A program made the translations under genes and the position numbers. From assembly GCF_014698965.1 (NCBI RefSeq), contig NZ_JACXAE010000076.1, positions 40,663 to 104,662 on the forward strand: 64,000 nt of DNA, given 5' to 3'. Source of the stretch: Iningainema tapete BLCC-T55 (GTDB lineage: Bacteria > Cyanobacteriota > Cyanobacteriia > Cyanobacteriales > Nostocaceae). Position 1 is the first letter of the stretch. Each line of letters starts with the position of its first letter. The notes below the pieces were generated by a model. The model did no database searches. It saw only the letters and a list, made by a program, of their open reading frames with translations, and had not been told where the DNA came from. This document shows positions 40,147 through 48,614 of this stretch, piece by piece.

Positions 40147-40968
40147 CTATAAAAAATAATCCCGTATTTGTGAAAAACATTTGTGGTGGGGATTATATTC
40201 TAACTGTCCTAACGGTTGAACGACAGTATGGATAGGGACGGCTTCTACTACACTGTTACTGATAGCGATCGCCTCAAACCCAAGGACTAACTCTGCTGTC
40301 CAAGGTTCCTCCCGAACTTGTTGCTGACGATCTAATAACCATTGTAAAAGCTGCGCTCGTACTACTCCCGGCAAAATCCCTGCTGTCAAAGGAGGAGTCC
40401 ACCAACAGCCATCTCGCCACCCCCAAAGATTACCCGTGCTAGTTTCCAACCAATTTCCTTGGCAATCAACTAATATTGCTTCAGTTGCTCCCACTTGCTG
40501 GACATTTGCCCGCGCCAACCAAGTACTCAGATAATTTCCGGTTTTATGAGATGGTAGACAGCGATAAAATTCAGGTGGTGCAAAGGCTGCTATTATACCA
40601 TTATTTTGCTGTTCTGTCAAATCAACAGGTAGTACCCTGCCAGTTATCCATTCCCTACCATCAGGAAAGATGGTAATTCTGAGAACGGGGAAATGTGCCA
40701 TAATAATTTGTGCGCCTTCACGTACACGCCCCCAGTCTGGTTGTTGCCAAGCAAAAGTTTGCAAGCTGTGTTGCAGGCGATCGCAATGAGAGTACCAATT
40801 AGTTAAACGATGCTCAAGAGAATTGCCATATACCCGCAACGTGGTAAAAACCGTCGCACCATAAAGTAACCCAGGATTACTAATGTCTATTTCCAGGGTT
40901 TGGGATTGGATGAGTCTGCCATCGTACCAGAAAATAACCTTGACCTCAACAAAGTAGGGTGCACCCAA
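40147..40968 (-). CDS. Class IV aminotransferase, aminodeoxychorismate lyase-like
   Basis: A 273-residue fold-type IV PLP protein. Features: 'NPGLLYGATVFTTLRVY' near the N-terminus, PLP-lysine expected in 'LPSHKTGNYLSTWLARA', 'GATEAILVDCQGNWLETSTGNLWGWRDG' and 'TPPLTAGILPGVVRAQLLQW', which is the typical E..G.NLF/W...TPP....LPG.R pattern. The closest role is PabC, which turns aminodeoxychorismate into p-aminobenzoate for folate. D-amino-acid or branched-chain aminotransferases share the fold. The most upstream start is a TTG at 40968 with no clear ribosome-binding site, so the true start is uncertain. It follows the orthocaspase gene by 21 bases. Confidence 0.85.
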   Translation of the reverse strand: MGAPYFVEVKVIFWYDGRLIQSQTLEIDISNPGLLYGATVFTTLRVYGNSLEHRLTNWYSHCDRLQHSLQTFAWQQPDWGRVREGAQIIMAHFPVLRITIFPDGREWITGRVLPVDLTEQQNNGIIAAFAPPEFYRCLPSHKTGNYLSTWLARANVQQVGATEAILVDCQGNWLETSTGNLWGWRDGCWWTPPLTAGILPGVVRAQLLQWLLDRQQQVREEPWTAELVLGFEAIAISNSVVEAVPIHTVVQPLGQLEYNPHHKCFSQIRDYFL

Positions 40969-40989
40969 AGCAATCTACAATGAGGTGTC

Positions 40990-43164
40990 TTAACCCACGG
41001 CAAAACTAATTGACAAAGTAGCAATATCTGCCACTTTTACTTCTTTATATTCTACACTGATACCACGTTCTCCACTCAAATCATCAAGCAAATCACTAAT
41101 TACCTCAACAGGCTCTCTGCTAATATCTATTGCTTCAGAACCGCGATTTTGTTCTACTACCAGAGATTGCAACGCCTTCACTGCTTTCTTTAAAGGAGAA
41201 CGACTAACAATCACCAATGCTTCCGCCGATCCTTTCTCTACTGCTTGCAACTCCATCTGTCCTCTTTGACCAGCTATTAGTGTAGCACTGGGCTTCAGTA
41301 GCAGTGTATTATTATTGATATTTTTTCGATAAGGAAATACCACCAATAAGTCACCAGAGGAGTCAACAAGGAGAATAGCGACATAAAGATTATCATTCGT
41401 GTTGTTAGTTACTTGAAACTGAAACAGTTTGTTTAGAGGTAATCGATTAGGATAAACTTGTATTGATTGAGCGCTATTATTTTTACCCTGTAATGTTGCT
41501 GTTCTGGCAAGAACTTTATTTGGTTGTTCAACTAAATTCAACACCACTTCTACATCCAACTGGGAAGAATTGGTATTCAAGGTTTTCTTGATAATGAACG
41601 TCGCCAGTAAGGATTTAATTTTAGCTTCCAAACGAGACACTGCTGCTGTTATAGTTTCCCCAGGTTGACCAAAAGATTGTGATACCAATTCTAATCCTTG
41701 GGTAAATAAACCAATACTGCCAACTGCTGGTATGTTCCCCTGCTTTTGTAATTGACGATAATCTGCTGTCATCCGACTCAAAATATACTGTACTTCGCTT
41801 GGATATGGTGAATTTCCTTGTTTTGCAGGTACAGCTTGTATACGATTAATTTTAGAAAGTGCAGCTTGTGCTGTGCTTGCTTCCCCTGCTAAAGAGGAAT
41901 CTAAACCGATAGTTAACTTTAAATCGGCAGGTATAACCCGACTAGACTCTTGCAGTAAAGTTCCAGGTTGGAGAGAAATATTCGTTGCTTTTTCTACCAG
42001 TTTTGCTTCTGCAACTAAACCGCTACGGGGAGATGTTAACTCTAGTTTTCCTGATGCTTTTCTTGAATTATCAACTACAGCAAAAGTAGCGCCTCTTTGA
42101 AACGCTGTTAAACCGTCATAATCTACCCCTCCCAACCACAAAGTTATTTTTTCCCCTTCTACTTTGGAAATTACAGCATCTGAGGACGCCGTTTGTTTAC
42201 TACTAATAAAATAAATTGGCTTGCTTTCATCCCCATCTACTACAGGAATTTGAAAAGAAAGTGGTTTGATGTTTCTAATTTCAGCAATAGTGCCACCTAC
42301 AGTATTCTTTTGTTGCCAGAGATACTGAGTCAAAAAGTAAGTAAACGCACCAGCATCAAAACCATCAAACTTGGCATCGGCGGCTTCCTTGCCTTTTTCG
42401 GCTGAAGCAATTACTACCCCTTTACCTACTCCAGCACAACGTCGCTGTCTTAGTTCCTCTTCGTTTAATCTTAACTGTTTCATCCAGCGTTGCTGATAAG
42501 CAAGTTCTTCAGGAAGAGGTTCAAGATTATCACCAGGAACCGAACGCACTATAAAATTACCACGAGTTCCGCCACCAGAATAGCAACTATCCAAGACCAT
42601 TGTCACATTATCTGTTTTTAAAGCAGATCTCAGTAGAAACAAAGTGCGTCCCATAATATCTGGCGCTAAGTTATTTTGACCTTCATCTGTAACCACTAAG
42701 GTACTGTTTAACTCATCAAATTTTTGAGTGTTACAATTTTTGATAGGATTAGGATCGCGCAAAAAGGAACCATGACCAGAAAAATGGAAGACAACTACAT
42801 CACCTGGTTTTGCCTGGTTAATCAGGTGTTCTTCAAATTGTTTTAAAATATTTTTGCGAGTAGGTTGGTAATCAGGTGGTGAATCAGTGGTTAATTTGAT
42901 GATATCTTTACGATTAAAGCCAAAACTGTGAACTAGAAGTTCTTCTTGCAACTTTACATCAGTGACACATCCTCTTAGGTTTTGGAAGGAACGCTTATTC
43001 GTGGGATATTTATTAATTCCAACTAACAGCGCTAGCTTGCGTGGAGTGCTTTGCGCCACAATTTGAGCGTAGCGGTTTCCTTGTTGGGTAATATCAAGAT
43101 GGCTGAAACCGAGAGTGGCGATCGCTGAGCCTGTGAATTGTAAAAAATGACGACGATTTATCAT
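40990..43164 (-). CDS. Tat-exported caspase-like (orthocaspase/C14) protein with DUF4384-like C-terminus
   Basis: A 724-residue protein. The N-terminus 'MINRRHFLQFTGSAIATLGF' is a twin-arginine signal. The caspase-like domain (about 40-320) has 'LALLVGINKYP', catalytic His in 'VVFHFSGHGS' and Cys in 'MVLDSCYSGGG', with 'GVVIASAEKGKEAAD' after it, so the dyad is intact. The C-terminal region contains 'YVAILLVDSSGDLLVVFPY', typical of DUF4384, and 'GQRGQMELQAVEKGSAEALVIVS'. Orthocaspases cleave after basic residues and have been linked to stress-related proteolysis. It is the middle gene of a minus-strand set with the CHAT protein (146 bases upstream) and the aminotransferase. Confidence 0.9.
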   Translation of the reverse strand: MINRRHFLQFTGSAIATLGFSHLDITQQGNRYAQIVAQSTPRKLALLVGINKYPTNKRSFQNLRGCVTDVKLQEELLVHSFGFNRKDIIKLTTDSPPDYQPTRKNILKQFEEHLINQAKPGDVVVFHFSGHGSFLRDPNPIKNCNTQKFDELNSTLVVTDEGQNNLAPDIMGRTLFLLRSALKTDNVTMVLDSCYSGGGTRGNFIVRSVPGDNLEPLPEELAYQQRWMKQLRLNEEELRQRRCAGVGKGVVIASAEKGKEAADAKFDGFDAGAFTYFLTQYLWQQKNTVGGTIAEIRNIKPLSFQIPVVDGDESKPIYFISSKQTASSDAVISKVEGEKITLWLGGVDYDGLTAFQRGATFAVVDNSRKASGKLELTSPRSGLVAEAKLVEKATNISLQPGTLLQESSRVIPADLKLTIGLDSSLAGEASTAQAALSKINRIQAVPAKQGNSPYPSEVQYILSRMTADYRQLQKQGNIPAVGSIGLFTQGLELVSQSFGQPGETITAAVSRLEAKIKSLLATFIIKKTLNTNSSQLDVEVVLNLVEQPNKVLARTATLQGKNNSAQSIQVYPNRLPLNKLFQFQVTNNTNDNLYVAILLVDSSGDLLVVFPYRKNINNNTLLLKPSATLIAGQRGQMELQAVEKGSAEALVIVSRSPLKKAVKALQSLVVEQNRGSEAIDISREPVEVISDLLDDLSGERGISVEYKEVKVADIATLSISFAVG

Positions 43165-43225
43165 AGCGATTTTGGATTTTAGATTTTGAATTACTCTATT
43201 GCCGCTAAAAGATTACCTATTCTCT

Positions 43226-43253
43226 GTAGAGACGCGAAATTTCGCGTCTCTAC
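43226..43253. repeat. GTAGAGACG-family perfect palindrome between CHAT and orthocaspase genes
   Basis: Arms GTAGAGACGCGAAA and TTTCGCGTCTCTAC are exact complements, extended by one T/A pair. It could separate the two transcripts. Confidence 0.85.
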
Positions 43254-43310
43254 ACATCTGAAAATTCTCACAAACAACCTTTAACCGAAATATTGCCCCC
43301 TCTTTGCTGC

Positions 43311-46163
43311 TTACTCCGCCTCGCCAATAAGTGTGAATGCAGCCCACTTTTTCGGTTCTTGGGGATGTTTGTCCTTTAACTTGAGCATTGCATTTCGTAA
43401 TGCCTGCGCTTTGTCAAGTCTCCTTTGGAGCATATTTGTATAAAATTCGGTCATCAGTTCAGCTGTGGGTGCGTCAGGAACAGACCAAAGTGAGACAATG
43501 ACACTGGGAGTGCCAGCACTAATGAGCGATCGCGATAACCCAATTACTCCATCACCAGTAATGCGTCCACGTCCGGTGTTGCAAGCACTGAGGACAACTA
43601 AATCTGCATTTAGTTTCTGGTTGAAAATTTCATCGGCGGTAAGTAAGCCATTATCTCCCCCAGAGGGAGCTAGCGCTACAGCACTTTGCAATCCCTGAAA
43701 GTCATCGAATAAGCCGTGGGTGGCAAGGTGTATAATTTTAGCTTGGGGTAATCTTGCTAAAACAGCAGCTTTAGTGGCAGCTTTACCAGTGAGGGCAAGA
43801 GTGTTGAGCAGAGTTGCGATCGCTTCGGCTTCTTGTTTTGCTCCTGGTAAGTCTCTGAGTTGTTGCGGTTTCTCTCCTGTTTTAAGTGGTATGCTTGGCA
43901 TGGTAGGATTTCCCACAACTATTGCATCTTTAGTAGATGCTTGCTTGACCTTGGACTGTTGTTGACGAGTGAGTTCCAAAACCTGAATTGATGGAGAAGT
44001 TAAAATTGTATGTTTTTCAATTAGGTATTTACCCTGTTTGTCTTGCAGTGCGGGAAAGGGAACTAAAAATAGTTCATCTTGTGGAACAAAAATTACACGT
44101 TGATTGGGGTCAGTGGGAAGTAGATTAGCAATTGGTGCAATTAAAAGTTGATGCAATTGCTGTAAATTTTTGCTTTGGTCTAGTTCGTCAGTATCAAAAA
44201 CTTTTTGGCTGATAATGCTACGGTTATATTCATCAAGAGAACGAGAAACATCTCGACCAGATACGCTACTGTCGTCTATTCCCATAGATTCACGAGTAGC
44301 GAAAACTAGGTCAAGCAGAGAGGTATTTTGTTTTTGCCACAATGGTTTAAGGTCCGCTTTACGAAATGTGACTTCACCTGTAGGTTTGATGACCCAAATG
44401 TAGAGTTCTGATTGTTTCCGTTGTTGTTTACCTGCAATTTTGAATAGATCGGAAGTTATGGAATATTGAACGATAGTAGCATTTTGAGCCTTGGCAATTT
44501 GCTGAATTTTGGCAATGGATGGACTATCAATCGATGTCTTACTAATATCTGTTGCGGATAAACGTGAGGCTAATAACTCGACAAATACTCTAGCGCGACC
44601 ACGTTCAGCTACTTCTAAGGCAGGATCAGTTTTATTTTGAGCTATTAGAATTTGTTGTAGAGTGGAGTAAATCAGATTGACTTGCTCAAAAACTGATATT
44701 TTATTGCGATCGTCTAATCCACGCCGAAGAGATTCTAGCGCTTTAATGCCATCAATTAGAGTTTTCTCTGCAGCCGGGAGATTACCTGATTTGTAAAGAG
44801 TAATTCCCAGAGCATTCAAAGTTATCGCTTCGCTGTGACGATCTTCACTTTTTCTCGCAATTGCCAACCACTGTTTTAGGTACTCAGTCGCCTTGGGATA
44901 ATTTTCTAGAAATAGGTAAGCAATACCAAGATTACCCAATGCTTTTCCTTCGCTTTGATATTCCTTAATACTCCTGGCTACCCTCAATTGCTGTTCAAGA
45001 TATTCGATTGCTTTGGTATACTTCCCTAAGTGAATGTAAGCAGCACCCAAATTACCCAGTGCCTTCACTTCAATTGGAGGGTTTTTAATCTCCCTGGCAA
45101 GTGCTAACAACTGCTCAGAGAACTTAATTGCACCTGCGTAGTCACCCATTTTAAGGAGAGCAATACTAAAATTACCCCATGCCGTGATTATGCTTTGACG
45201 GTCTGTTATTTCCGTTGCAATTTCTTGCTGCTGCTGAAGTAACGGAATCCCATCTGCGTAATTTCCCAGATAAACGTAAGCAGTACCGAGACTACCCAGT
45301 ACCTTTGCTTCATTTTGACGGTCTCTTATTTCCCTAACAATTGCTAACGACTGCTGAAAGTACTTAATCGCGCCCGCATAATCTCCCTTATAGGAGTAAG
45401 CATTTCCAATATTAGCTAACGCCAACCCCTCGCCTTGACGATCTTTAATCTCTATGGCGATTGCTAACCACTGCTGAGAGTACTCAATCGCCTTGGCGTA
45501 GTCTGCCCTATTTAGGTAAACAAGACCGAGATTACCCAGCGCTTTTCCTTCACTTTCACTGTCTTTTATCTTCCTAGCAATAACCAACTGCTGCTGAAGG
45601 TACTCAATTGCTTTGGCGTAGTCTCCTAAATAAATGAAAACAAGACCGAGATTACCTAACGCCTTCGCTTCGCTTTTTGGGTCTTTAATCTCCCTAGCAA
45701 TTACTAACGACTGCTGAAAGTATTTAATTGCCATAGGAAATTCTCCCAAATTTAGGTATCCAAGACCGAGATTATTGAGCGTCACACCTTCGTCATAACG
45801 TTCGTTATTCTCCCTATCAATTGTTAACGACTGCTGAAAGTACTTAATTGCCATAGGATATTTTCCCAAATTTAGGTATCCAAGACCGAGATTATTGAGC
45901 GTTACACCTTCGTTATAACGTTCTTTATTCTCCCGAAAAATAATCAGTGCTTGCTCAAAAGACTGTATTGCCGCCTCAAATTTAGCGTTGTTGAATAGCT
46001 GTTTACCTTGCTGAAACAATTTATAAGCTTGTGCTGTCCGCTCACTGGCTGTTTGAGCCATCAACGTAGATTCCCTATATGTAATGGGATTCAACCAAAA
46101 AGGCTGCGATACGCTGATTAACAAAGTACCGGAAGCAATTAGGAACAATCGTTTTAGTACCAT
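43311..46163 (-). CDS. TPR-CHAT protein, exported
   Basis: I start at ATG 46163, which begins a signal-like N-terminus ('VLKRLFLIASGTLLISVSQPF'); an ATG 78 bases upstream adds a region without that feature. The protein has 950 residues. About 11 tetratricopeptide-type units run from residue 50 to 520 ('LGNLGLVYLNRADYAKAIEYSQQWLAIA' type, about 40 residues each). The CHAT domain occupies the last 330 residues: 'KIIHLATHGLFDDF' (His) and 'LVVLSACNTGRGRITGDG' (Cys), with 'GVIGLSRSLISAGTPSVIVSLWSVPD', and ends 'WAAFTLIGEAE'. CHAT is a caspase-clan protease whose TPRs bind partners or substrates. It pairs with the orthocaspase gene downstream. Confidence 0.92.
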   Translation of the reverse strand: MVLKRLFLIASGTLLISVSQPFWLNPITYRESTLMAQTASERTAQAYKLFQQGKQLFNNAKFEAAIQSFEQALIIFRENKERYNEGVTLNNLGLGYLNLGKYPMAIKYFQQSLTIDRENNERYDEGVTLNNLGLGYLNLGEFPMAIKYFQQSLVIAREIKDPKSEAKALGNLGLVFIYLGDYAKAIEYLQQQLVIARKIKDSESEGKALGNLGLVYLNRADYAKAIEYSQQWLAIAIEIKDRQGEGLALANIGNAYSYKGDYAGAIKYFQQSLAIVREIRDRQNEAKVLGSLGTAYVYLGNYADGIPLLQQQQEIATEITDRQSIITAWGNFSIALLKMGDYAGAIKFSEQLLALAREIKNPPIEVKALGNLGAAYIHLGKYTKAIEYLEQQLRVARSIKEYQSEGKALGNLGIAYLFLENYPKATEYLKQWLAIARKSEDRHSEAITLNALGITLYKSGNLPAAEKTLIDGIKALESLRRGLDDRNKISVFEQVNLIYSTLQQILIAQNKTDPALEVAERGRARVFVELLASRLSATDISKTSIDSPSIAKIQQIAKAQNATIVQYSITSDLFKIAGKQQRKQSELYIWVIKPTGEVTFRKADLKPLWQKQNTSLLDLVFATRESMGIDDSSVSGRDVSRSLDEYNRSIISQKVFDTDELDQSKNLQQLHQLLIAPIANLLPTDPNQRVIFVPQDELFLVPFPALQDKQGKYLIEKHTILTSPSIQVLELTRQQQSKVKQASTKDAIVVGNPTMPSIPLKTGEKPQQLRDLPGAKQEAEAIATLLNTLALTGKAATKAAVLARLPQAKIIHLATHGLFDDFQGLQSAVALAPSGGDNGLLTADEIFNQKLNADLVVLSACNTGRGRITGDGVIGLSRSLISAGTPSVIVSLWSVPDAPTAELMTEFYTNMLQRRLDKAQALRNAMLKLKDKHPQEPKKWAAFTLIGEAE

Positions 46164-46302
46164 ATACGCATTTATACGGTTAATGACCCACCAATATATA
46201 TTTCTCACATCCGGGGGCTTATGCAAAAATTCCATCTGCAAATAAGGCTTTTAGGTTGAGCACACAAAAAAAGAGTCAGTGGTGGGCGCAACCTGGAACA
46301 GA

Positions 46303-46341
46303 TTACTCCGCTTCACTAATGAGGGTAAACGCGGCTCATTG
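46303..46341 (-). pseudogene. Remnant of a second CHAT gene (last ~12 codons)
   Basis: On the minus strand this reads '(stop)AAFTLISEAE(stop)', nearly the same as 'WAAFTLIGEAE' at the end of the CHAT protein at 43311. The codon for Trp has become TGA. Upstream sequence on that strand no longer looks like CHAT. It is a fragment of a lost tandem copy. Confidence 0.6.
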
Positions 46342-46387
46342 TACAAGCTATGATATAATCGTAAACAGCTCTGTGCTTTGTGAAAAT

Positions 46388-46645
46388 ATGACTGAGTTAC
46401 TTCGACATGTGATTGCAGAACTTGAGAAATTACCAGAGGATGAGCTTGAAGCGATGTCTTACGACAAGCCGCTCCGCGTCTACGCAACTCGCATATTAGC
46501 AGAGATAGAGGATGAGCGGATGTGGAAGCTTCGTTTTGAAGCGACTACTGAAGAACAATGGGATCATCTTGCCGAAATGGTGCGCCAACAAATCACAAAT
46601 GGTGAAACAGCTTCACTAGATGACGTATTCCCACCTCACTTATAA
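46388..46645 (+). CDS. Antitoxin-like protein with an in-frame 27-base insert
   Basis: I start at ATG 46388 ('MTELLRHVIAELEKLPEDEL'); an open frame from 46256 adds 44 residues that cover the CHAT remnant. The protein has 85 residues. It resembles a short antitoxin family in which 'IAELEKLPEDEQEAIATRILAEIEDE' is continuous. Here nine extra residues ('SYDKPLRVY', bases 46457-46483) interrupt that helix. The end 'WDHLAEMVRQQITNGETASLDDVF' is typical. The downstream partner toxin is decayed, so the antitoxin may be free of selection. Confidence 0.68.
   Translation: MTELLRHVIAELEKLPEDELEAMSYDKPLRVYATRILAEIEDERMWKLRFEATTEEQWDHLAEMVRQQITNGETASLDDVFPPHL
46457..46483 (+). repeat. 27-base repeat-derived insert in an antitoxin gene
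   Basis: TACGACAAGCCGCTCCGCGT, with flanking bases, matches the GACAAGCCGCT-CGCGTCTACG type of dispersed cyanobacterial repeat. Removal would restore the usual uninterrupted family sequence in frame. No target-site duplication is obvious. Confidence 0.55.
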
Positions 46646-46839
46646 AATCAAGTGTTACGAAAACATTTCGCAAGCAACTGAATCAGCTTCCTGAGTCAGT
46701 TCAGGAACAGGCATCTCAAGCATATGCGCTCTGGCGAACAGAACCTACCATAAAAGTCTTCAATTTAAGCGTGTTAGTCAAAGGCAATCGCCTACGTAAA
46801 GTGGTAAATCATCCCAATGAATTGGAGGTTTTGCGCTGA
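46642..46839 (+). pseudogene. Decayed RelE-like toxin gene
   Basis: The frame at 46642 begins with ATA where the toxin ATG should overlap the antitoxin stop. It reads 'KSSVTKTFRKQLNQLPESVQ' and '..AYALWRTEPT', as in intact toxins, then goes out of frame near 46749: the expected 'YHKSLQFKRVSQRQ' continues in the +1 frame and soon hits a stop at 46795-46797. The second half of the toxin, including its active-site strands, is missing. So the start codon, frame and C-terminus are all lost. Confidence 0.72.
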
Positions 46840-46867
46840 GCAAGCAAGAGCGATCGCCGAATAACTG

Positions 46868-46919
46868 CCCCACATCCACCAATGCTTGCGTGCCGGGGTT
46901 GCTCAGGTGCGCTGTGGGG
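46868..46919. repeat. Inverted repeat CCCCACA...TGTGGGG
   Basis: Seven-base perfect arms (46868-46874, 46913-46919) enclose a 38-base spacer with its own partial pairing (GCTTGCGTGCCGGGGTTGC). It may be a piece of a dispersed element or a gene remnant; I cannot tell which. Confidence 0.4.
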
Positions 46920-46928
46920 TTTGTCGAT

Positions 46929-47207
46929 TTAAGTTTCTACATCACATGAATTATATTCATCTCCTGGTTGGGGCGGTTCACCACCAGAACGATTTAAAAT
47001 TCGATGGAAAACAGTAAAGTCAGCTTTTTTCTTCCGTTCAAGGAAAAAATCAGATGTTTTTATAGCTGAAATTTTTTCTGCTACCGCAGTTGTGATGAAT
47101 TGATTGACACTGATACCATCTTGCGCTGCTAAACGTTCGACCTCTGTCTTCAAAGAACATGGTAATCTTAAAGTATAATTTGCTGTAGTATTTTTTATTT
47201 CTTTCAT
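46929..47207 (-). CDS. HicB-type/ribbon-helix-helix antitoxin-like protein, unpaired
   Basis: A 92-residue protein. 'NYTLRLPCSLKTEVERLAAQDGISVNQFITTAVAEKIS' is a ribbon-helix-helix DNA-binding unit of the kind annotated as HicB-family antitoxin. The C-terminal 'FFLERKKKADFTVFHRILNRSGGEPPQPGDE' is a conserved toxin-binding-like tail in cyanobacterial relatives. No toxin gene is adjacent in the same direction before the decayed TA genes on the other strand. It may act as a stand-alone regulator. Confidence 0.75.
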   Translation of the reverse strand: MKEIKNTTANYTLRLPCSLKTEVERLAAQDGISVNQFITTAVAEKISAIKTSDFFLERKKKADFTVFHRILNRSGGEPPQPGDEYNSCDVET

Positions 47208-47225
47208 ATTTCAATTCCTGATTTT

Positions 47226-47240
47226 GTAGAGACGTTGCAT
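47226..47240. repeat. Degenerate copy of the GTAGAGACG palindrome
   Basis: GTAGAGACGTTGCAT matches the left arm; the right side (TATCGTTC) no longer pairs properly. It lies just upstream of the RHH gene on its minus strand. Confidence 0.4.
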
Positions 47241-47300
47241 TATCGTTCATACATTATTTTTGGAGATGTCTATTGGGTTTCGATAATCATCTCGTTGTCG

Positions 47301-47585
47301 TCAGTACACTTCATCATGCGTGCCGATATCAAGCAGCACAATTACCTCGCTTTCGCTTTCTTCGTCTTTCTCAATTGAAAATACAACTCTACAATCGTAA
47401 CCACAAGAGCAAGCTCTTAAGCCAGCTAGCTTTCCTTCAAGTTTATGTGTACTCAACTCAGTAGCAAAAACATCCGATTGCATTTTTACTAGGGTTTCCT
47501 CAATCTGCTTTTGTAAATTGGTATTTCGTTTAACGAACTTCCGAAACGATCTTTTAAACTTGGGAGTTAAAACCAGTTGTCTCAT
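47301..47585 (-). CDS. RelE/YafQ-like mRNA interferase toxin
   Basis: A 94-residue protein. The order 'LVLTPKFKRSFRKFVKRNTNLQKQIEETLVKM', 'ATELSTHKLEGKLAGLRACSCGYDCRVVFSIEKD' and 'VIVLLDIGTHDEVY' is that of RelE/StbE-type toxins, with the basic loop, the 'H.L.G.L.g..a...g...RvvF' strands and the C-terminal 'iGTHDeVY'. It should be a ribosome-dependent or independent RNase, held by the upstream antitoxin. The start overlaps the antitoxin stop as ATGA. Confidence 0.88.
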   Translation of the reverse strand: MRQLVLTPKFKRSFRKFVKRNTNLQKQIEETLVKMQSDVFATELSTHKLEGKLAGLRACSCGYDCRVVFSIEKDEESESEVIVLLDIGTHDEVY

Positions 47586-47797
47586 TCTTGGGATCGACGC
47601 AGTTCTGAAATGATTTCCTCTACAGGTTGCGGTTTCAGTTTACCTGCGTGAAACGCCGCAATTGCCTCACGAGCATCAAGAGCAATTTCCTCACGACGAC
47701 TTTCAATATGACGCTTGTGGATGATATCAACTAGTATCTGTTGTTGTTCGAGGGGAAGTTGCATGACGGTTTCAAGAGCTTGGTCAAGTGTAACCAT
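47582..47797 (-). CDS. Antitoxin of the RelE-like pair
   Basis: A 71-residue protein with 'LDQALETVMQLPLEQQQILVDIIHKRHIESRREEIALDAREAIAAF', a pattern of short cyanobacterial antitoxins whose first half dimerises and whose second half ('KLKPQPVEEIISELRRS') wraps the toxin. It comes first in the operon, and its stop overlaps the toxin start. It is probably autoregulating. Confidence 0.85.
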   Translation of the reverse strand: MVTLDQALETVMQLPLEQQQILVDIIHKRHIESRREEIALDAREAIAAFHAGKLKPQPVEEIISELRRSQE

Positions 47798-48101
47798 GTT
47801 GATTGGCTAATGTAGAGAATTCTTTATGTCTTATTATAAAGCAATGAATGAAAATTATCTCAATAAGCCTTGAAATTGAGTAAGCATTCTGAGGCAAAAA
47901 ACGGTTAGTCCTGTTAACCGTCTCACTTCCATATGTCTTTGCAAGGCTGAGGTTATGTATTTTTTTTCTACAGTGCGAGCAAAAGCATTTGACAGTTCAA
48001 ATATTTATATGGCAAGAATTTGACTAATTTTTGCATAAGTTCCCAAAGCTCAGAGATAGATATATATAAGTACAAATCTTGCACTGCGGAGGAGAAAAAA
48101 T
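47798..48101. other. 304-base divergent region between TA pair and secreted-protein gene
   Basis: It contains the hairpin at 47901-47921 (ACGGTTA-GTCCTGT-TAACCGT) and a good ribosome-binding site GGAGGAG at about 48088-48094. A 9-base T-run near 47958-47966 sits downstream of the hairpin. No gene is visible. Confidence 0.45.
47901..47921. promoter_or_regulatory. Hairpin ACGGTTA...TAACCGT
   Basis: Perfect 7 bp arms with a 7-base loop in the region between the TA operon and the secreted-protein gene. It could be an operator or leader structure. Confidence 0.4.
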
Positions 48102-48614
48102 ATGAATTTCAAACAAACTGCTTCAATGGGAATTTTATTGTTGGGAATTGGATTGTTTGGCATGAAGTCAGCAGATGCTAAAAATCCTTTAGTACAGTCA
48201 CCTGTACCCACACCTTCTGTGGATGTTACTCAATCCTCATCATACACCATTGCTCAACTGGTAGAAGCAAATTCTCCAGTTAATGGAAGTTGGAAACTAA
48301 CATATAGCGTTGATGGAATTGTTTATCAAAGTGTTCTCTTAATGAACGGGTATACCGGAGCGATGAGGATTAGATATTTTGACCCTAATCTAAGAAAGAC
48401 GCAAGCTGTAGATCAATCACTACGACTCAAATCTTCACCACAAGGATTAGTTTTATTAGGATATAACCCTGTCTATGCTGGCACTTCCAGAAGGCATCCT
48501 ACTTATTCTGCTGACAACTTTTTGTTTTCTATTCGACCTGATGGTAGTCCCGCAGTATTTGTTTGCGATTATGCACGACGGTGTTCGGCTGTAGATGTAG
48601 AAACAATTAGATAA
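48102..48614 (+). CDS. Secreted hypothetical protein
   Basis: A 170-residue protein of no family I recognise. A signal peptide covers about residues 1-26 ('MGILLLGIGLFGMKSADA'). The mature part starts with a Pro/Ser/Thr-rich spacer, then a strand-rich domain ('GSWKLTYSVDGIVYQSVLLMNGYTGAMRIRYF', 'LVLLGYNPVYAG', 'DNFLFSIRPDGSPAVFVCDYARRC'). Two cysteines close together near the C-terminus (CDYARRC) may form a disulfide. GGAGGAG lies upstream of the ATG. Its last codons overlap the end of the convergent glycosyltransferase gene by 8 bases. Confidence 0.75.
   Translation: MNFKQTASMGILLLGIGLFGMKSADAKNPLVQSPVPTPSVDVTQSSSYTIAQLVEANSPVNGSWKLTYSVDGIVYQSVLLMNGYTGAMRIRYFDPNLRKTQAVDQSLRLKSSPQGLVLLGYNPVYAGTSRRHPTYSADNFLFSIRPDGSPAVFVCDYARRCSAVDVETIR

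Noticed and set aside
46256..46387. N-terminal extension of the antitoxin gene
   Set aside because: The extension crosses the CHAT remnant on the opposite strand and has no antitoxin features; the family start 'MTELLRHVIAELEKL' is at 46388.
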